A stretch of DNA of 64,000 nucleotides. It comes from Mucilaginibacter sp. JRF (GTDB taxonomy: Bacteria > Bacteroidota > Bacteroidia > Sphingobacteriales > Sphingobacteriaceae). Under the pieces are notes generated by a model. The model did no database searches, was not told where the DNA came from, and saw only the letters and a list, made by a program, of their open reading frames with translations. The translations under genes and the position numbers were made by a program. Positions within the stretch are counted from its first letter, which is position 1. Every line of letters starts with the position of its first letter. Positions 8,528-17,521 of the stretch are shown here, piece by piece. The stretch is from the NCBI RefSeq assembly GCF_015223065.1, contig NZ_JADFBY010000004.1:62001-126000 (forward strand), written 5' to 3'.

Positions 8528-9889
8528 TTATAATTTTAATAAATTATTTTTCAACATAACTAAATCTACACCGCCAAAATTTCCTGAACTCATTAACAGC
8601 AAATTAGCGTTGGTTATATTAATATCCTCTAAGTATTTTAATAATATTTTTGGCTCATTAAAAAATATGAGATCCTGGCGCGAAAAAGCACTTTTCACAA
8701 CTTCTTCACTATATGGTTCCATATTTTTTTGCTCAAATGTGCGCTTATCAATAAACACAATAGCTATATCAGCCTCGGTCATTGTACCGCTGTACTCGGC
8801 CAAAAAATCTTTTTTTAAACTGCTAAATGTGTGTAACTCTATAGCGGCAATAAGCTTACGGCCTGTAAATTGAGCCTTAACGGCGTGTATAGTGGCCTTT
8901 AATTTTGATGGCGAATGCGCGAAATCCTTATAAATATTAGCTGTTTCAGTTTTACCGAGCAATTCCAGCCTGCGTGCCGCCCCTTTGAATGAACTAATGG
9001 CCGTGTAGAACCTTTCGGCACTAATATTAAGCTGCGCGCACACGTTTTGCGCTGCCTGAATGTTCAACAAATTATGCTCACCAAACACTTGAAGTGGGTA
9101 AATATTATTCTCAAAAACAATATTTGTAACGCCATTTTCAATGGTGAACTGTGGTAAGTTGTAAGGATATACCTTAGCATCCGTAGCTGTTTCGGCAACG
9201 GTTTGTTTCAGCACCTCATCAGCTTCGCAGTAAATCAGCGAACCGCCGGGTTGTATGGTTTCAATAAATATCTTGAACTGATCGGTATAGCTTTTAAACG
9301 TAGGGAATACGTTGATATGATCCCACGCTATGCCGCTTATAACACCAATATCAGCCTTGTAGATATGGAACTTAGGTCGCCTGTCGATAGGTGAAGCCAG
9401 GTATTCATCGCCTTCTATAACAATAAGCGGCGCATCATCGCTTAAGCCTACCATGGTTTCAAAACCATCCAGTTGCGCGCCTACCAGGTAATCAAACTTC
9501 ATATCCTCGTGCTGCAACACATGCAGTATCATGGAGGTGATGGATGTTTTACCATGACTGCCACCAATAACTACACGCAGCTTATTTTTTGATTGCTCGT
9601 AAATATAATCGGGGTATGAGTATATGGTGACGCCCAGCTCCTGCGCCTTAAGCAATTCAGGATTATCAACACGGGCGTGCATGCCTAAAATTACGGCATC
9701 AAGTTCAGTTGTAATTTTTTCGGGATACCATCCTTCGTGCTCCGGCAATAAGCCGTATTTGGCTAACCGGGATGCTGAGGGTTCAAATATGTGGTCGTCA
9801 GACCCACTAACGGCAAAACCTTTTTTATGTAAGGCGATGGCGAGGTTATGCATGGCGCTCCCTCCTATCGCAATAAAATGAACCCTCAT
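8528..9889 (-). CDS. mpl: UDP-N-acetylmuramate--L-Ala-gamma-D-Glu-meso-DAP ligase (murein peptide ligase)
   Basis: A 453-residue Mur-ligase family protein. The N-terminal Rossmann part begins RVHFIAIGGSAMHNLA. The ATP-binding loop is GGSHGKTS (about 109-116), followed by the central domain (IEGDEYLASPIDRRPKF, SGIAWDHINVFPT) and the C-terminal domain with DFAHSPSKLKATI. The EYLASPIDRRPKF stretch and the overall length fit Mpl rather than MurC. The enzyme joins recycled murein tripeptide to UDP-MurNAc in the cytoplasm. It is a single gene, followed by the XRE gene. Confidence 0.9.
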   Translation of the reverse strand: MRVHFIAIGGSAMHNLAIALHKKGFAVSGSDDHIFEPSASRLAKYGLLPEHEGWYPEKITTELDAVILGMHARVDNPELLKAQELGVTIYSYPDYIYEQSKNKLRVVIGGSHGKTSITSMILHVLQHEDMKFDYLVGAQLDGFETMVGLSDDAPLIVIEGDEYLASPIDRRPKFHIYKADIGVISGIAWDHINVFPTFKSYTDQFKIFIETIQPGGSLIYCEADEVLKQTVAETATDAKVYPYNLPQFTIENGVTNIVFENNIYPLQVFGEHNLLNIQAAQNVCAQLNISAERFYTAISSFKGAARRLELLGKTETANIYKDFAHSPSKLKATIHAVKAQFTGRKLIAAIELHTFSSLKKDFLAEYSGTMTEADIAIVFIDKRTFEQKNMEPYSEEVVKSAFSRQDLIFFNEPKILLKYLEDINITNANLLLMSSGNFGGVDLVMLKNNLLKL

Positions 9890-9976
9890 TTATTAATTAT
9901 TATTTAAAGATGGCGGTTTACAAATAAACAAAAAAATTATCTGTTTGAACTTACGCTATCTTAATTTTAACATAAA

Positions 9977-10816
9977 TTAACGCATAATAAAACGCGCTGC
10001 CACCCAATCGTTACGGGTTAGGTGGCGTGTATATGTTAATCTATACGCCGCGGCGGCCTCTTTTATTATATCCAGATCAGGCGATTCATAAAATCCGCTA
10101 AAAAATATAACACCACCCGGTTTCAACACACCGGCATAGCTGGCCATTTGGTCGAGCAGTATGTTGCGGTTTATGTTGGCCAGTATTACATCGTACTGCG
10201 CATCGGGTATCACCTCTTTCGAGCCGCAAAGCGCCTGTATACTATCCGCATGGTTAAGCGTAGCGTTTTCGATGGTGCTATCGTAACAAACCGGGTCGTA
10301 ATCAATAGCCATTACCTGATCGGCACCCAATTTTGAGGCCATAATGGCCAGTATACCTGTACCACAACCCATATCCAACACCTGCTTGCCTGCAAAGCCC
10401 TCGCTCAGCATCAGCTTCAGCATCATTGATGTGGTTTGATGATGACCGGTACCAAAGGCCATCTTCGGGTCGATCACTATCTCATACGGAAAGCCCTCTT
10501 TAGGCTGATGAAAAGTAGCCCGAACAAATATCTTATCCTGGATCTCTATCGGCTCAAAGTTACTTTCCCAGGCCTCGTTCCAGTTTTTTTGTGGGATGAG
10601 GTTTACCTGATAGCTGTAATCAACCACCCCGTTATAGGCAGCTAACTGCTCGTCAATAACACTCTGATCAAACTCAGCCGATGGGATATAAGCCTTAAAA
10701 CCTGTTTCGGTTTCCTCAAAAGTATCGCAACCCAAACCGGCCAGGGCATCAATCAGCAAATCGCGCTGATAATCCTCCGCCGCGGGCAGGGTAAAATCTA
10801 TCTCATAATAATCCAT
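9977..10816 (-). CDS. prmA: ribosomal protein L11 methyltransferase
   Basis: A 279-residue class I methyltransferase. The N-terminal part (about 1-90) is the L11-recognition domain. The SAM-binding motif VLDMGCGTGILAI lies at about 146-158, preceded by the PrmA signature DPKMAFGTGHHQTTSMML, and the catalytic-region motif ILANINRNILL follows. It methylates L11 on the ribosome. Gene order prmA after tpiA on the minus strand is common in related genomes; here a repeat-laden gap separates them. Confidence 0.93.
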   Translation of the reverse strand: MDYYEIDFTLPAAEDYQRDLLIDALAGLGCDTFEETETGFKAYIPSAEFDQSVIDEQLAAYNGVVDYSYQVNLIPQKNWNEAWESNFEPIEIQDKIFVRATFHQPKEGFPYEIVIDPKMAFGTGHHQTTSMMLKLMLSEGFAGKQVLDMGCGTGILAIMASKLGADQVMAIDYDPVCYDSTIENATLNHADSIQALCGSKEVIPDAQYDVILANINRNILLDQMASYAGVLKPGGVIFFSGFYESPDLDIIKEAAAAYRLTYTRHLTRNDWVAARFIMR

Positions 10817-10924
10817 TGGGGATAGTGGTTAGTAGTGAGAGGTTAGTGATTAGTGGTTGGAGATCAGTTAAGAATACATTTATTATTTCATTACTAATCT
10901 CTAACCACCAACCTCCAATCACTA
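10817..10924. repeat. imperfect inverted repeat of GGTTAGTG-like words between tpiA and prmA
   Basis: The left part (10829-10864) reads as AGTGGTTAGTAGTGAG-like words. The right part (10891-10920) carries the complementary words (TCTCTAACCACCAACC, AATCACTA). The arms could fold into a long imperfect hairpin. The same vocabulary recurs at 15578-15684 and 42132-42239. Confidence 0.7.
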
Positions 10925-11689
10925 TTAATTAAACACCTTAACTATATCGGCAAAATCGCGCGATTTTAGTGACGCGCCGCCGATCAAACCACCGTCGATG
11001 TCTGCTTGTGCAAACAGTTCGCCGGCATTTTTAGGGTTACAGCTACCGCCGTAAAGTATGGTTGTAGCATCAGCAACCGGCTGGCCGTATTTAGCGGCAA
11101 TTTCCTTACGGATAAAGGCGTGTATCTCCTGCGCCTGATCTGAAGTTGCGGTTACACCGGTACCGATAGCCCAAACAGGCTCATAAGCGATAACCAGTTT
11201 GCCGAAAGCCGTTTCATCTAAATGGAAAACACCTTCAACCAGTTGCGATTTGATGATATCAAAATGGGTATTAGCCTCACGCTCCTGCAAGGTTTCGCCA
11301 ATACAGAATATCGGTTTTAAACCATTGGCCAGGGCAGTATCAGTTTTTTTAGCCAACAGCTCGTTGGTTTCACCAAAATACTGGCGACGCTCTGAGTGAC
11401 CTAATATAACATACTCAGCACCTACTGATTTAATTTGCTTTGCTGATATCTCGCCGGTATAAGCACCGCTTTCGGCCTGGTGTGCGTTTTGCGCGCCTAC
11501 CGATACCTTATCATAACCTTTAGCTAACTGTACCAGGCTGTGCAGGTGAATAAACGGACTGCAAACAACGGCTTCCTGAGTACCGGTTACTTCATCTTTT
11601 ATAATGTTGATAACCTCTGAAAAAAGGCTTAAACCCTCGTTATAATCAAGGTTCATTTTCCAGTTACCGGCAACAATTTTTTTTCTCAT
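10925..11689 (-). CDS. tpiA: triosephosphate isomerase
   Basis: A 254-residue TIM-barrel enzyme. Substrate-loop Lys is in VAGNWKMN (near residue 12), catalytic His in LGHSERR (about 97), catalytic Glu in AYEPVWAIGTG (about 169), and the phosphate-binding loop in LYGGSCNPKNA and GGLIGGASL. It interconverts dihydroxyacetone phosphate and glyceraldehyde 3-phosphate in the cytoplasm. It starts 24 nt downstream of the GlmU-like gene and is probably co-transcribed with it. Confidence 0.97.
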   Translation of the reverse strand: MRKKIVAGNWKMNLDYNEGLSLFSEVINIIKDEVTGTQEAVVCSPFIHLHSLVQLAKGYDKVSVGAQNAHQAESGAYTGEISAKQIKSVGAEYVILGHSERRQYFGETNELLAKKTDTALANGLKPIFCIGETLQEREANTHFDIIKSQLVEGVFHLDETAFGKLVIAYEPVWAIGTGVTATSDQAQEIHAFIRKEIAAKYGQPVADATTILYGGSCNPKNAGELFAQADIDGGLIGGASLKSRDFADIVKVFN

Positions 11690-11713
11690 GATATTTTATG
11701 TTATGTATTACAA

Positions 11714-12904
11714 TTAAAAACGCCTGAATTGTTCGGTCAGTTCAAAAACGTTAGTTAGTATATCCTTTTCAATTTGGTTAAAATCGCGGCCCTCTTTGCG
11801 TTCAAATACCTTTTCGGTAGTTTCAAACACCTTTTTCAACCCGTAAGTTTCAAAACCCTGCGCGCCGCCCCAGGCAAAATCAGCCACAAAGTTACGCGGA
11901 TATCCGGCACCATACACATTGGCGCTTACGCCTACCACCGTACCGGTGTTAAACATGGTATTGATGCCGCATTTTGAATGATCGCCCATAATGAGGCCGC
12001 AAAACTGCAAACCCGTACGGCGGAAACGCTGGCTGGTATAATCCCACAGCTTAACCTCGGCATAATTATTTTTAAGGTTGGAGTTGTTGGAGTCGGCACC
12101 TATGTTGCACCACTCGCCCAGCACCGAGTTACCCAGGTAACCCTCGTGGCCTTTAGAGGTATAACCCCATATTACGGCGTTATTGATCTCGCCGCCAACG
12201 CGCGAATGCGGGCCAACCGTTGTAGCCCCATAAATTTTAGTACCCATTTTAACCTGCGAGTGACTACATAAAGCAAAGCCACCGCGTATGTTAGCGCCTT
12301 CCCAAACCTCGGTATCGGCAGCCAGATAGATGGGGCCGAATTTGGTATTGAATGTAGCGCATTCGGCCACGGCGCTTTCTTCAGCAAAAAACTGACTACT
12401 ATCGCCAATTATAGTATTGGTGGCGCTTATGGCAGCGCTTGCACGGCCTTTGGTTAACAGCGCGAAATCCTTTTTAAGTTCGATGCCGTTGTTCCTGAAA
12501 ATATCTTCGGTGTAATTTATGGCGACGTATGGCTGGGTATATTCTTTTACGCTATCAAAATTACCGGCCGGGGTAAAACTTTTAGCGCCGGTTTCGTCCA
12601 ACTTTAAGGCAATAAGCACATTGCCTGCCTTTAAAGCCTCACCATTGGTAAGTTTATCAATAGCCTCAACCAAACTATCATCAGGGCAAACGGAGCCATT
12701 GATGAATATATTTTGACTTTGAATATCGAGTTGGAACTTTCCCTGCAAATAATCGCGGGTGAGGTATGAGTATGCCTGGCCTAAGTATTTGGCCCACTTT
12801 TCATCAATAGTGAGTATACCTATGCGCAGGTTGGCAACAGGCCGGGTGTAGGTAAGCGGTAATAGGGTATTTTGTGCGTTATCGTCAAACAGGATAATTG
12901 CCAT
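11714..12904 (-). CDS. GlmU-family sugar-nucleotide/acyltransferase-like protein
   Basis: A 396-residue protein of the Bacteroidota alternative GlmU family. The N-terminal domain (DDNAQNTLLPLTYTRPVANLRIG) is a shortened nucleotidyltransferase-like fold without the usual GxGTRMxP loop. From about residue 160 a left-handed beta-helix of hexapeptide repeats is visible (TIIGDSSQFF, GANIRGGFALCSHSQV, SRVGGEINNAVIWG, NIGADSNNSNLKN). By family it is thought to supply UDP-GlcNAc-type precursors in organisms lacking canonical GlmU. Activity cannot be confirmed from sequence. Confidence 0.85.
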   Translation of the reverse strand: MAIILFDDNAQNTLLPLTYTRPVANLRIGILTIDEKWAKYLGQAYSYLTRDYLQGKFQLDIQSQNIFINGSVCPDDSLVEAIDKLTNGEALKAGNVLIALKLDETGAKSFTPAGNFDSVKEYTQPYVAINYTEDIFRNNGIELKKDFALLTKGRASAAISATNTIIGDSSQFFAEESAVAECATFNTKFGPIYLAADTEVWEGANIRGGFALCSHSQVKMGTKIYGATTVGPHSRVGGEINNAVIWGYTSKGHEGYLGNSVLGEWCNIGADSNNSNLKNNYAEVKLWDYTSQRFRRTGLQFCGLIMGDHSKCGINTMFNTGTVVGVSANVYGAGYPRNFVADFAWGGAQGFETYGLKKVFETTEKVFERKEGRDFNQIEKDILTNVFELTEQFRRF

Positions 12905-12913
12905 GGCGCAAAA

Positions 12914-12946
12914 ATAAAAAAAGTCCCGACTGCTAAGCCGGGACTT
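12914..12946 (-). terminator. terminator of rpmE2
   Basis: On the minus strand AAGTCCCG (12939-12946) pairs with CGGGACTT (12921-12928), followed by a T-run (A-run on plus just left of 12921). It lies 22 nt past the rpmE2 stop. Confidence 0.8.
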
Positions 12947-12967
12947 ACAAATATTTTAAACGAGCAA

Positions 12968-13216
12968 TTACTTTTTGTTGTAACGGCTACGGAATTTATC
13001 GATACGACCAGCAGTATCTACCAACTTCATCTTACCGGTATAGAAAGGGTGTGAAGTGTGAGAGATCTCTAATTTCACCAATGGATATTCGTTACCATCT
13101 TCCCACTGAACTGTTTCACGGGTATCGATGCATGATTTAGTGATGAAAGAATACTCGTTAGACATATCTTTAAAAACCACTAATCTATAATTTGACGGAT
13201 GCAGATCTTTTTTCAT
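12968..13216 (-). CDS. rpmE2: 50S ribosomal protein L31, type B
   Basis: An 82-residue L31. It begins [19 protein letters not shown] and has [21 protein letters not shown], the L31 core. The four zinc-ligand cysteines of type A L31 are absent (one Cys only), and the insertion around [17 protein letters not shown] marks the type B form. It is a small basic protein of the large subunit, bridging to the 30S head. Confidence 0.95.
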   Translation of the reverse strand: MKKDLHPSNYRLVVFKDMSNEYSFITKSCIDTRETVQWEDGNEYPLVKLEISHTSHPFYTGKMKLVDTAGRIDKFRSRYNKK

Positions 13217-13308
13217 TACTTTATACTTTCCTTATAAAAGAGGCGCAAATATAGTGATCTTATTTTGATTATAAAACATTAACACAAAAAGTTTTCCACG
13301 TTTTTGAA

Positions 13309-13719
13309 TCATTGCTTCATGCGTGTATAATATGTTGTGGCCGACTGATCTGCCAAAACCAATGTATCACCTTTAAATGATACTTTAAAAGTTAACACCT
13401 CATCATTATAATCAATATTTATGCTATCCCCTTTCCACTTATATTTATATTGAGTGTCCATATCATGGTCGGGGTACATAAAGGTATTATCATCAATTAC
13501 AAAAGTAACATTACCGGTTTCATCTTCTGTTGAAACCCATTCTCCCTTTATTTTTTTAGCCAGAACTGCAGCTTTGGGCGGAGATGTTTTAACCGGGATA
13601 TTTACGGTGGTATCCTTTATCGTAGTATCAGTTTGCGCCTGCTCAGTTTTTTGGGCAGGAGGTTCGCAAGCGGAGAGTATTGCTACGGCACTTATAAGCG
13701 CTAATGTTTTCTTATTCAA
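13309..13719 (-). CDS. small lipoprotein with lipocalin-like beta domain
   Basis: A 136-residue protein with a lipoprotein signal peptide (lipobox LSAC at about 15-18). A Thr/Ala/Pro-rich linker (TDTTIKDTTVNIPV) is followed by an all-beta domain with KGEWVSTEDETGNVTFVIDD and LVLADQSATTYYTR, reminiscent of lipocalin-like lipoproteins of Bacteroidota. It apparently starts at TTG 13719; no ATG is in frame nearby. Role unknown, presumably outer-membrane associated. Confidence 0.75.
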   Translation of the reverse strand: MNKKTLALISAVAILSACEPPAQKTEQAQTDTTIKDTTVNIPVKTSPPKAAVLAKKIKGEWVSTEDETGNVTFVIDDNTFMYPDHDMDTQYKYKWKGDSINIDYNDEVLTFKVSFKGDTLVLADQSATTYYTRMKQ

Positions 13720-13805
13720 TTTATTGATGGTTTAAGTTCAAAAAATAGTCTACCTGCGCACTTGTTTATGACAGTGAGCGAACAATTTTAAATAAATTAT
13801 TTGTA

Positions 13806-13813
13806 TATCTTTG
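13806..13813 (+). promoter_or_regulatory. -7 box of the isc promoter (TATCTTTG)
   Basis: TATCTTTG matches TAnnTTTG and lies 18 nt before the iscS ATG. No clear TTG -33 element is found at 19-21 nt upstream. Confidence 0.5.
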
Positions 13814-13831
13814 TATTGTTAAACTGATACA

Positions 13832-15043
13832 ATGAACTTACCGATTTATTTAGATAACAACGCTACAACGCCCATGGACCCCAGGGTGCTTGAAGCTATG
13901 ATACCATATTTTACGCAAAAGTTTGGTAATGCCGCAAGCCGTAACCACCACTTTGGCTGGGTAGCCGAAGAAGGTGTTGATTATGCCCGCGAGCAGGTTG
14001 CCAAACTGATTGGCGCTACCGAGAAAGAGATCATCTTTACATCAGGCGCTACCGAGTCAGACAACCTGGCTATTAAGGGTGTGTTTGAAATGTATAAGGA
14101 TAAAGGTAACCACATCATCACCGCGGTTACTGAGCATAAAGCTGTGCTTGACGCTTGTAAACACGTTGAAAAACTGGGCGGCAAGGTTACTTACCTACCT
14201 GTTAAAGAGGACGGTTTGGTTGACCTTGAACTGCTTGAGCAAAGCATCACTCCTGAAACCATCCTGGTATCTATCATGTATGGCAATAACGAGATCGGCG
14301 TTGTACAGCCAGTTAAAGAAATTGCAGCCATAGCGCACAAGCATGGCGCCCTGTTCATGACAGACGCTACACAAGCCGTAGGTAAAATTCCGGTTGATGT
14401 TAACGCTGATGGTATTGACCTGTTAGCACTTTCGGCCCACAAAATGTACGGCCCTAAAGGTGTTGGCGCTTTATACGTACGCCGTAAAGGCCCTCGTGTT
14501 AAGGTTACAGCACAAATGGACGGCGGTGGTCACGAGCGTGGCATGCGTTCGGGCACTTTGAACGTACCGGGTATTGTTGGCCTGGGTAAAGCTTGCGAAT
14601 TAGCCCGTTTGGAGATGGATTCAGAAGCTCAACGTTTATCAGCATTGCGCGATAGATTAGAGGCATCATTAAGCGAACTGGAAGAAAGCTATGTAAATGG
14701 CAACGTACAATACCGTTTACCACACGTAGCCAACATATCATTCAAATACGTTGAGGGCGAAGGTTTGATGATGGCCATGAAAGATCTGGCGGTATCATCA
14801 GGTTCTGCTTGTACTTCGGCATCGCTTGAGCCATCATACGTACTGAAAAGCTTAGGCCTGTCAGACGATCTGGCGCATTCATCAATACGTTTTGGTTTGG
14901 GCCGTTTCACTACTGACGAGGAAGTTGATTACGCCATCGAGGTAACTAAAAAAGCGGTTACCCACCTTCGCGAACTTTCACCACTTTGGGAAATGTTTCA
15001 AGAAGGCATCGACCTTAACTCAATTGAGTGGGCAGAACACTAA
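13832..15043 (+). CDS. iscS: IscS-type cysteine desulfurase
   Basis: A 403-residue class V PLP enzyme. N-terminal motif [15 protein letters not shown]-binding Lys204 in [10 protein letters not shown], and active-site Cys327 in [14 protein letters not shown] on the long flexible loop typical of IscS/NifS group I. The length matches IscS. It takes sulfur from cysteine and passes it to the scaffold IscU. It is the first gene of iscS-iscU-iscA, all on the plus strand, separated by repeat-rich gaps. The chaperones HscA/HscB and ferredoxin genes of the enterobacterial operon are not in the window. Confidence 0.95.
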   Translation: MNLPIYLDNNATTPMDPRVLEAMIPYFTQKFGNAASRNHHFGWVAEEGVDYAREQVAKLIGATEKEIIFTSGATESDNLAIKGVFEMYKDKGNHIITAVTEHKAVLDACKHVEKLGGKVTYLPVKEDGLVDLELLEQSITPETILVSIMYGNNEIGVVQPVKEIAAIAHKHGALFMTDATQAVGKIPVDVNADGIDLLALSAHKMYGPKGVGALYVRRKGPRVKVTAQMDGGGHERGMRSGTLNVPGIVGLGKACELARLEMDSEAQRLSALRDRLEASLSELEESYVNGNVQYRLPHVANISFKYVEGEGLMMAMKDLAVSSGSACTSASLEPSYVLKSLGLSDDLAHSSIRFGLGRFTTDEEVDYAIEVTKKAVTHLRELSPLWEMFQEGIDLNSIEWAEH

Positions 15044-15163
15044 GAAGATGTGAAAATATGCAGATGCGCAAATGTGCAGATGCTAAACGATAAGTAAATT
15101 ATATAGTGAGTGATGAATTAATCAATAATTCAAAAACTCAATAACTCAATAATTAAAAAGACA
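15044..15163 (+). repeat. low-complexity intergenic words between iscS and iscU
   Basis: Contains a degenerate series of ATGTG-CAGATG words (GCAGATGCGCAAATGTGCAG, 15060-15079), a single GTGAGTGATG, then near-repeats of CAATAACT/CAATAATT (15123-15153). No gene or hairpin terminator is seen. Confidence 0.6.
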
Positions 15164-15577
15164 ATGGCATATTCAGATAAAGTAATTGATCATTACACCA
15201 ACCCGCGCAACGTGGGTACATTAGATAAAAGCAGCCATAAAGTAGGTACCGGTCTTGTTGGTGCCCCTGAGTGTGGCGACGTTATGCGCTTGCAAATTGA
15301 GGTTGACGATAACAACGTTATTACCGATGCTAAATTCAAAACCTTTGGTTGCGGTTCGGCTATCGCGTCATCATCATTAGCTACTGAGTGGTTAAAAGGT
15401 AAAAGCATTGACGATGCTATGGCTATTGATAATATGGACATAGTTGAAGAACTTGCCCTGCCACCAGTAAAAATTCACTGCTCGGTATTAGCCGAGGACG
15501 CTATTAAAGCTGCCATTAACGATTACCGCGTTAAAAACGGCTTAGAGCCAATTGAATTAGAAAAATCGCACCACTAA
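15164..15577 (+). CDS. iscU: Fe-S cluster assembly scaffold IscU
   Basis: A 137-residue scaffold protein. The three cluster-ligand cysteines are present: Cys37 in APECGDVM, Cys63 in TFGCGSA, Cys106 in KIHCSVLAED. The LPPVK motif (99-103), recognised by the HscA chaperone in other bacteria, is intact. It assembles [2Fe-2S] clusters using sulfur from IscS. The context between iscS and iscA confirms the call. Confidence 0.96.
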   Translation: MAYSDKVIDHYTNPRNVGTLDKSSHKVGTGLVGAPECGDVMRLQIEVDDNNVITDAKFKTFGCGSAIASSSLATEWLKGKSIDDAMAIDNMDIVEELALPPVKIHCSVLAEDAIKAAINDYRVKNGLEPIELEKSHH

Positions 15578-15684
15578 AATTTAGTGAGTAATGAATAGTG
15601 AGTAGAGAGTGGCATTAATGTCAACTACCCTCTACTTGCTTTTGATAATTAAAAAAACTCACTACTCACTATTAACAACTAACA
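15578..15684. repeat. inverted TAGTGAGT repeats between iscU and iscA
   Basis: A perfect 12-bp inverted repeat AATAGTGAGTAG (15594-15605) with CTACTCACTATT (15662-15673) encloses a second pair AGTAGAG/CTCTACT (15602-15608, 15630-15636). A folded transcript here could influence the iscU/iscA ratio; that is inference. Confidence 0.75.
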
Positions 15685-16011
15685 ATGGTAACCGTAACTG
15701 ATAAAGCTAAAAGTAAGATTGATGACCTGATACAAAACGCCGGGCTTGATGCCTCGTATTTTTTACGTGTATCGGTGCAGGGTGGTGGATGCTCAGGCTT
15801 ATCATACAACCTTGATTTTGATAACGAGGAGAAAAAAGGCGACCAGTTTTTTGAAGATAAAGGCGTGCGCATGGCCCTGGATATGAAATCGTTTTTATAC
15901 CTGGCCGGCACTGAGCTTGATTTTTCGGATGGATTAAATGGCAAGGGGTTCAATTTTCATAACCCTAATGCTACCCGCACCTGCGGCTGCGGCGAAAGCT
16001 TCTCGGTTTAA
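15685..16011 (+). CDS. iscA: A-type Fe-S carrier (IscA/HesB family)
   Basis: A 108-residue A-type carrier protein with the three conserved cysteines: Cys36 in GGGCSGLSY and the C-terminal pair Cys100/Cys102 in TCGCGESF. It accepts clusters from IscU and hands them to target enzymes. IscA and ErpA cannot be separated by sequence alone; the isc context favours IscA. A terminator follows. Confidence 0.93.
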   Translation: MVTVTDKAKSKIDDLIQNAGLDASYFLRVSVQGGGCSGLSYNLDFDNEEKKGDQFFEDKGVRMALDMKSFLYLAGTELDFSDGLNGKGFNFHNPNATRTCGCGESFSV

Positions 16012-16040
16012 TTACATCATCAAAACATAATGAAATAAGA

Positions 16041-16076
16041 AAGGCGCTTAAAATTTAAGCGCCTTTTCTTTTTTTG
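16041..16076 (+). terminator. terminator of the isc operon
   Basis: AAGGCGCTT (16041-16049) pairs with AAGCGCCTT (16057-16065), followed by TTCTTTTTTT. Confidence 0.9.
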
Positions 16077-16427
16077 TTCACGATACTAATAATCACTTTG
16101 ATCAATCATTCTTCACTTTATCCATTCATCACATCTACTTCACAATCAAACCCACTGCGCAGATCCACTCTCTCTTTCACTGCTCTCTCACTTAATCTCT
16201 CTCACTCAACTGCTCCGGATCGGGCGCGTAATCGTCCTAACACATTACCATACGCACACCTGCTATTGATCAAAATCCACTCCGCACTTATCGCGATCAA
16301 TTAATAAAGTCACCATCGGTTGCCGGAATATTTCTACTATCACAAAAACTTCCTCAACTTTACACACATCCGGCATTAACCAGGGGTGACAATCTCTTTT
16401 TTATTTCAAACCTGAGCGTTAACTAAC
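16077..16427. other. gene-free, pyrimidine-rich intergenic stretch
   Basis: About 350 bp with a strong C/T bias on the plus strand from 16100 to 16215 (TCACTCT/CTCTCT words). A 76-codon ORF here is an artefact of that bias. It may be a decayed TCACT-type repeat. No promoter, RNA gene or hairpin was recognised. Confidence 0.4.
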
Positions 16428-16727
16428 TCAGGCACTTTTCAAGTTATTTATATCAGCAAAAAGCTCAGTAGCGTTAGCTACGCCGGCATCAATGGCTTTG
16501 CTTTTTACAGCTTCTATCAGGTAGTTGTTCTTCAGCTCGTTCTCTGATACCATTACGCTGAAATCCTTGTACATTACCCCTTCTTCAAAAGGGTAAACGG
16601 TATAACCGCGTTTGTCAGGATCATAGTGGCCAAGCTCAAAAACTTCTTCCTGTTTCTTACCTCTTATCTTAGCGCCCTTAACCAATTGGTAGGCGTCTGT
16701 TATCATTACAAATTCATTGTTCTTCAT
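16428..16727 (-). CDS. hypothetical protein (99 aa)
   Basis: A 99-residue ATG-started protein lying 44 nt downstream of the ABC transporter ATPase gene on the same strand. It is soluble, without signal peptide or cysteines, and mixed alpha/beta: FVMITDAYQLVKGAKIRGK at the N-terminus, a central YDPDKRGYTVYPFEEGVMYKD, and a helical C-terminus. Not recognised. Codon use is like its neighbours, so it is likely real. Confidence 0.6.
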   Translation of the reverse strand: MKNNEFVMITDAYQLVKGAKIRGKKQEEVFELGHYDPDKRGYTVYPFEEGVMYKDFSVMVSENELKNNYLIEAVKSKAIDAGVANATELFADINNLKSA

Positions 16728-16771
16728 AGTGATTAGAAGAATACAATAACTTTGCCATTTTTAAGGCAGCC

Positions 16772-17521
16772 TCAAGAAAACCAGTTAAAAATTTCATTTT
16801 GAGATAAGCGGCCCTTGTCGTCGCCTGAGATATCGCGCAGAATTGCGCCCTCATTCATCTGTATAATGCGCGAACCGTACTGGTAAGCGTCCTTTAAATT
16901 ATGCGTGATGAGTACAGAAGTGAGTTTAAAATCGTGGATTAGCTTATCAGCAGTGCGCATTACGGTATCTGCCGAGCGTGGATCGAGGGCTGCTGTAGGT
17001 TCATCAAGCAATAGTACTTTACAGCTATCCATTACACTCATTACCAGGGTGAGCGCCTGCCGCTGCCCGCCGGATAGGGTACCCATTGGTTGTTCCAGTT
17101 TGTTTTCGAGGCTCATTCCCAAAATGGCGATATGTTGCCTCACTTTCTCCCTAAAATTCCCCGTTACCCCTATTGATAGTCCTTTGCGTTGGGTACGTAT
17201 GGCTGCCAGCCTGAAGTTGTCAATAATACTCAGATCGGGCGCGGTACCGCTTAGCGGATTTTGGAATACACGTGCCACCCATTTGCTGCGCTGATGATCG
17301 GCCATGCGGGTAACATCATTACCATCAATGTGTATGCTGCCCGCGTCCGTAAAAATACTACCGGCAACCAAATTAAGCAACGTAGTTTTACCTGAACCAT
17401 TTGAGCCTACCACCACCACAAACTCGCCCGGTGCAATATTGAGCGATATATTATTGATGGCCGTAACCGCGCTGGCTTTGCCTTTATTAAATACTTTATG
17501 TACGGTATTAAGGGCTATCAT
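16772..17521 (-). CDS. ABC transporter ATP-binding protein (TrpX-type importer)
   Basis: A 249-residue ATPase with Walker A GSNGSGKTT (about 39-47), ABC signature LSGGQRQ (about 149-155), Walker B VLLLDEPTAALDP (about 169-181) and the switch His in SVLITHNL. It is the last of three coupled genes (substrate-binding lipoprotein, permease, ATPase); its ATG overlaps the permease stop by one base. Sequence type fits the TrpX/TrpY/TrpZ-like family of putative aromatic amino-acid importers. Confidence 0.9.
   Translation of the reverse strand: MIALNTVHKVFNKGKASAVTAINNISLNIAPGEFVVVVGSNGSGKTTLLNLVAGSIFTDAGSIHIDGNDVTRMADHQRSKWVARVFQNPLSGTAPDLSIIDNFRLAAIRTQRKGLSIGVTGNFREKVRQHIAILGMSLENKLEQPMGTLSGGQRQALTLVMSVMDSCKVLLLDEPTAALDPRSADTVMRTADKLIHDFKLTSVLITHNLKDAYQYGSRIIQMNEGAILRDISGDDKGRLSQNEIFNWFS

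Noticed and set aside
16074..16304. 76-codon frame after the isc terminator
   Set aside because: The product is Ser/Thr/Leu low complexity produced by the pyrimidine bias, with no domain and no ribosome-binding site.
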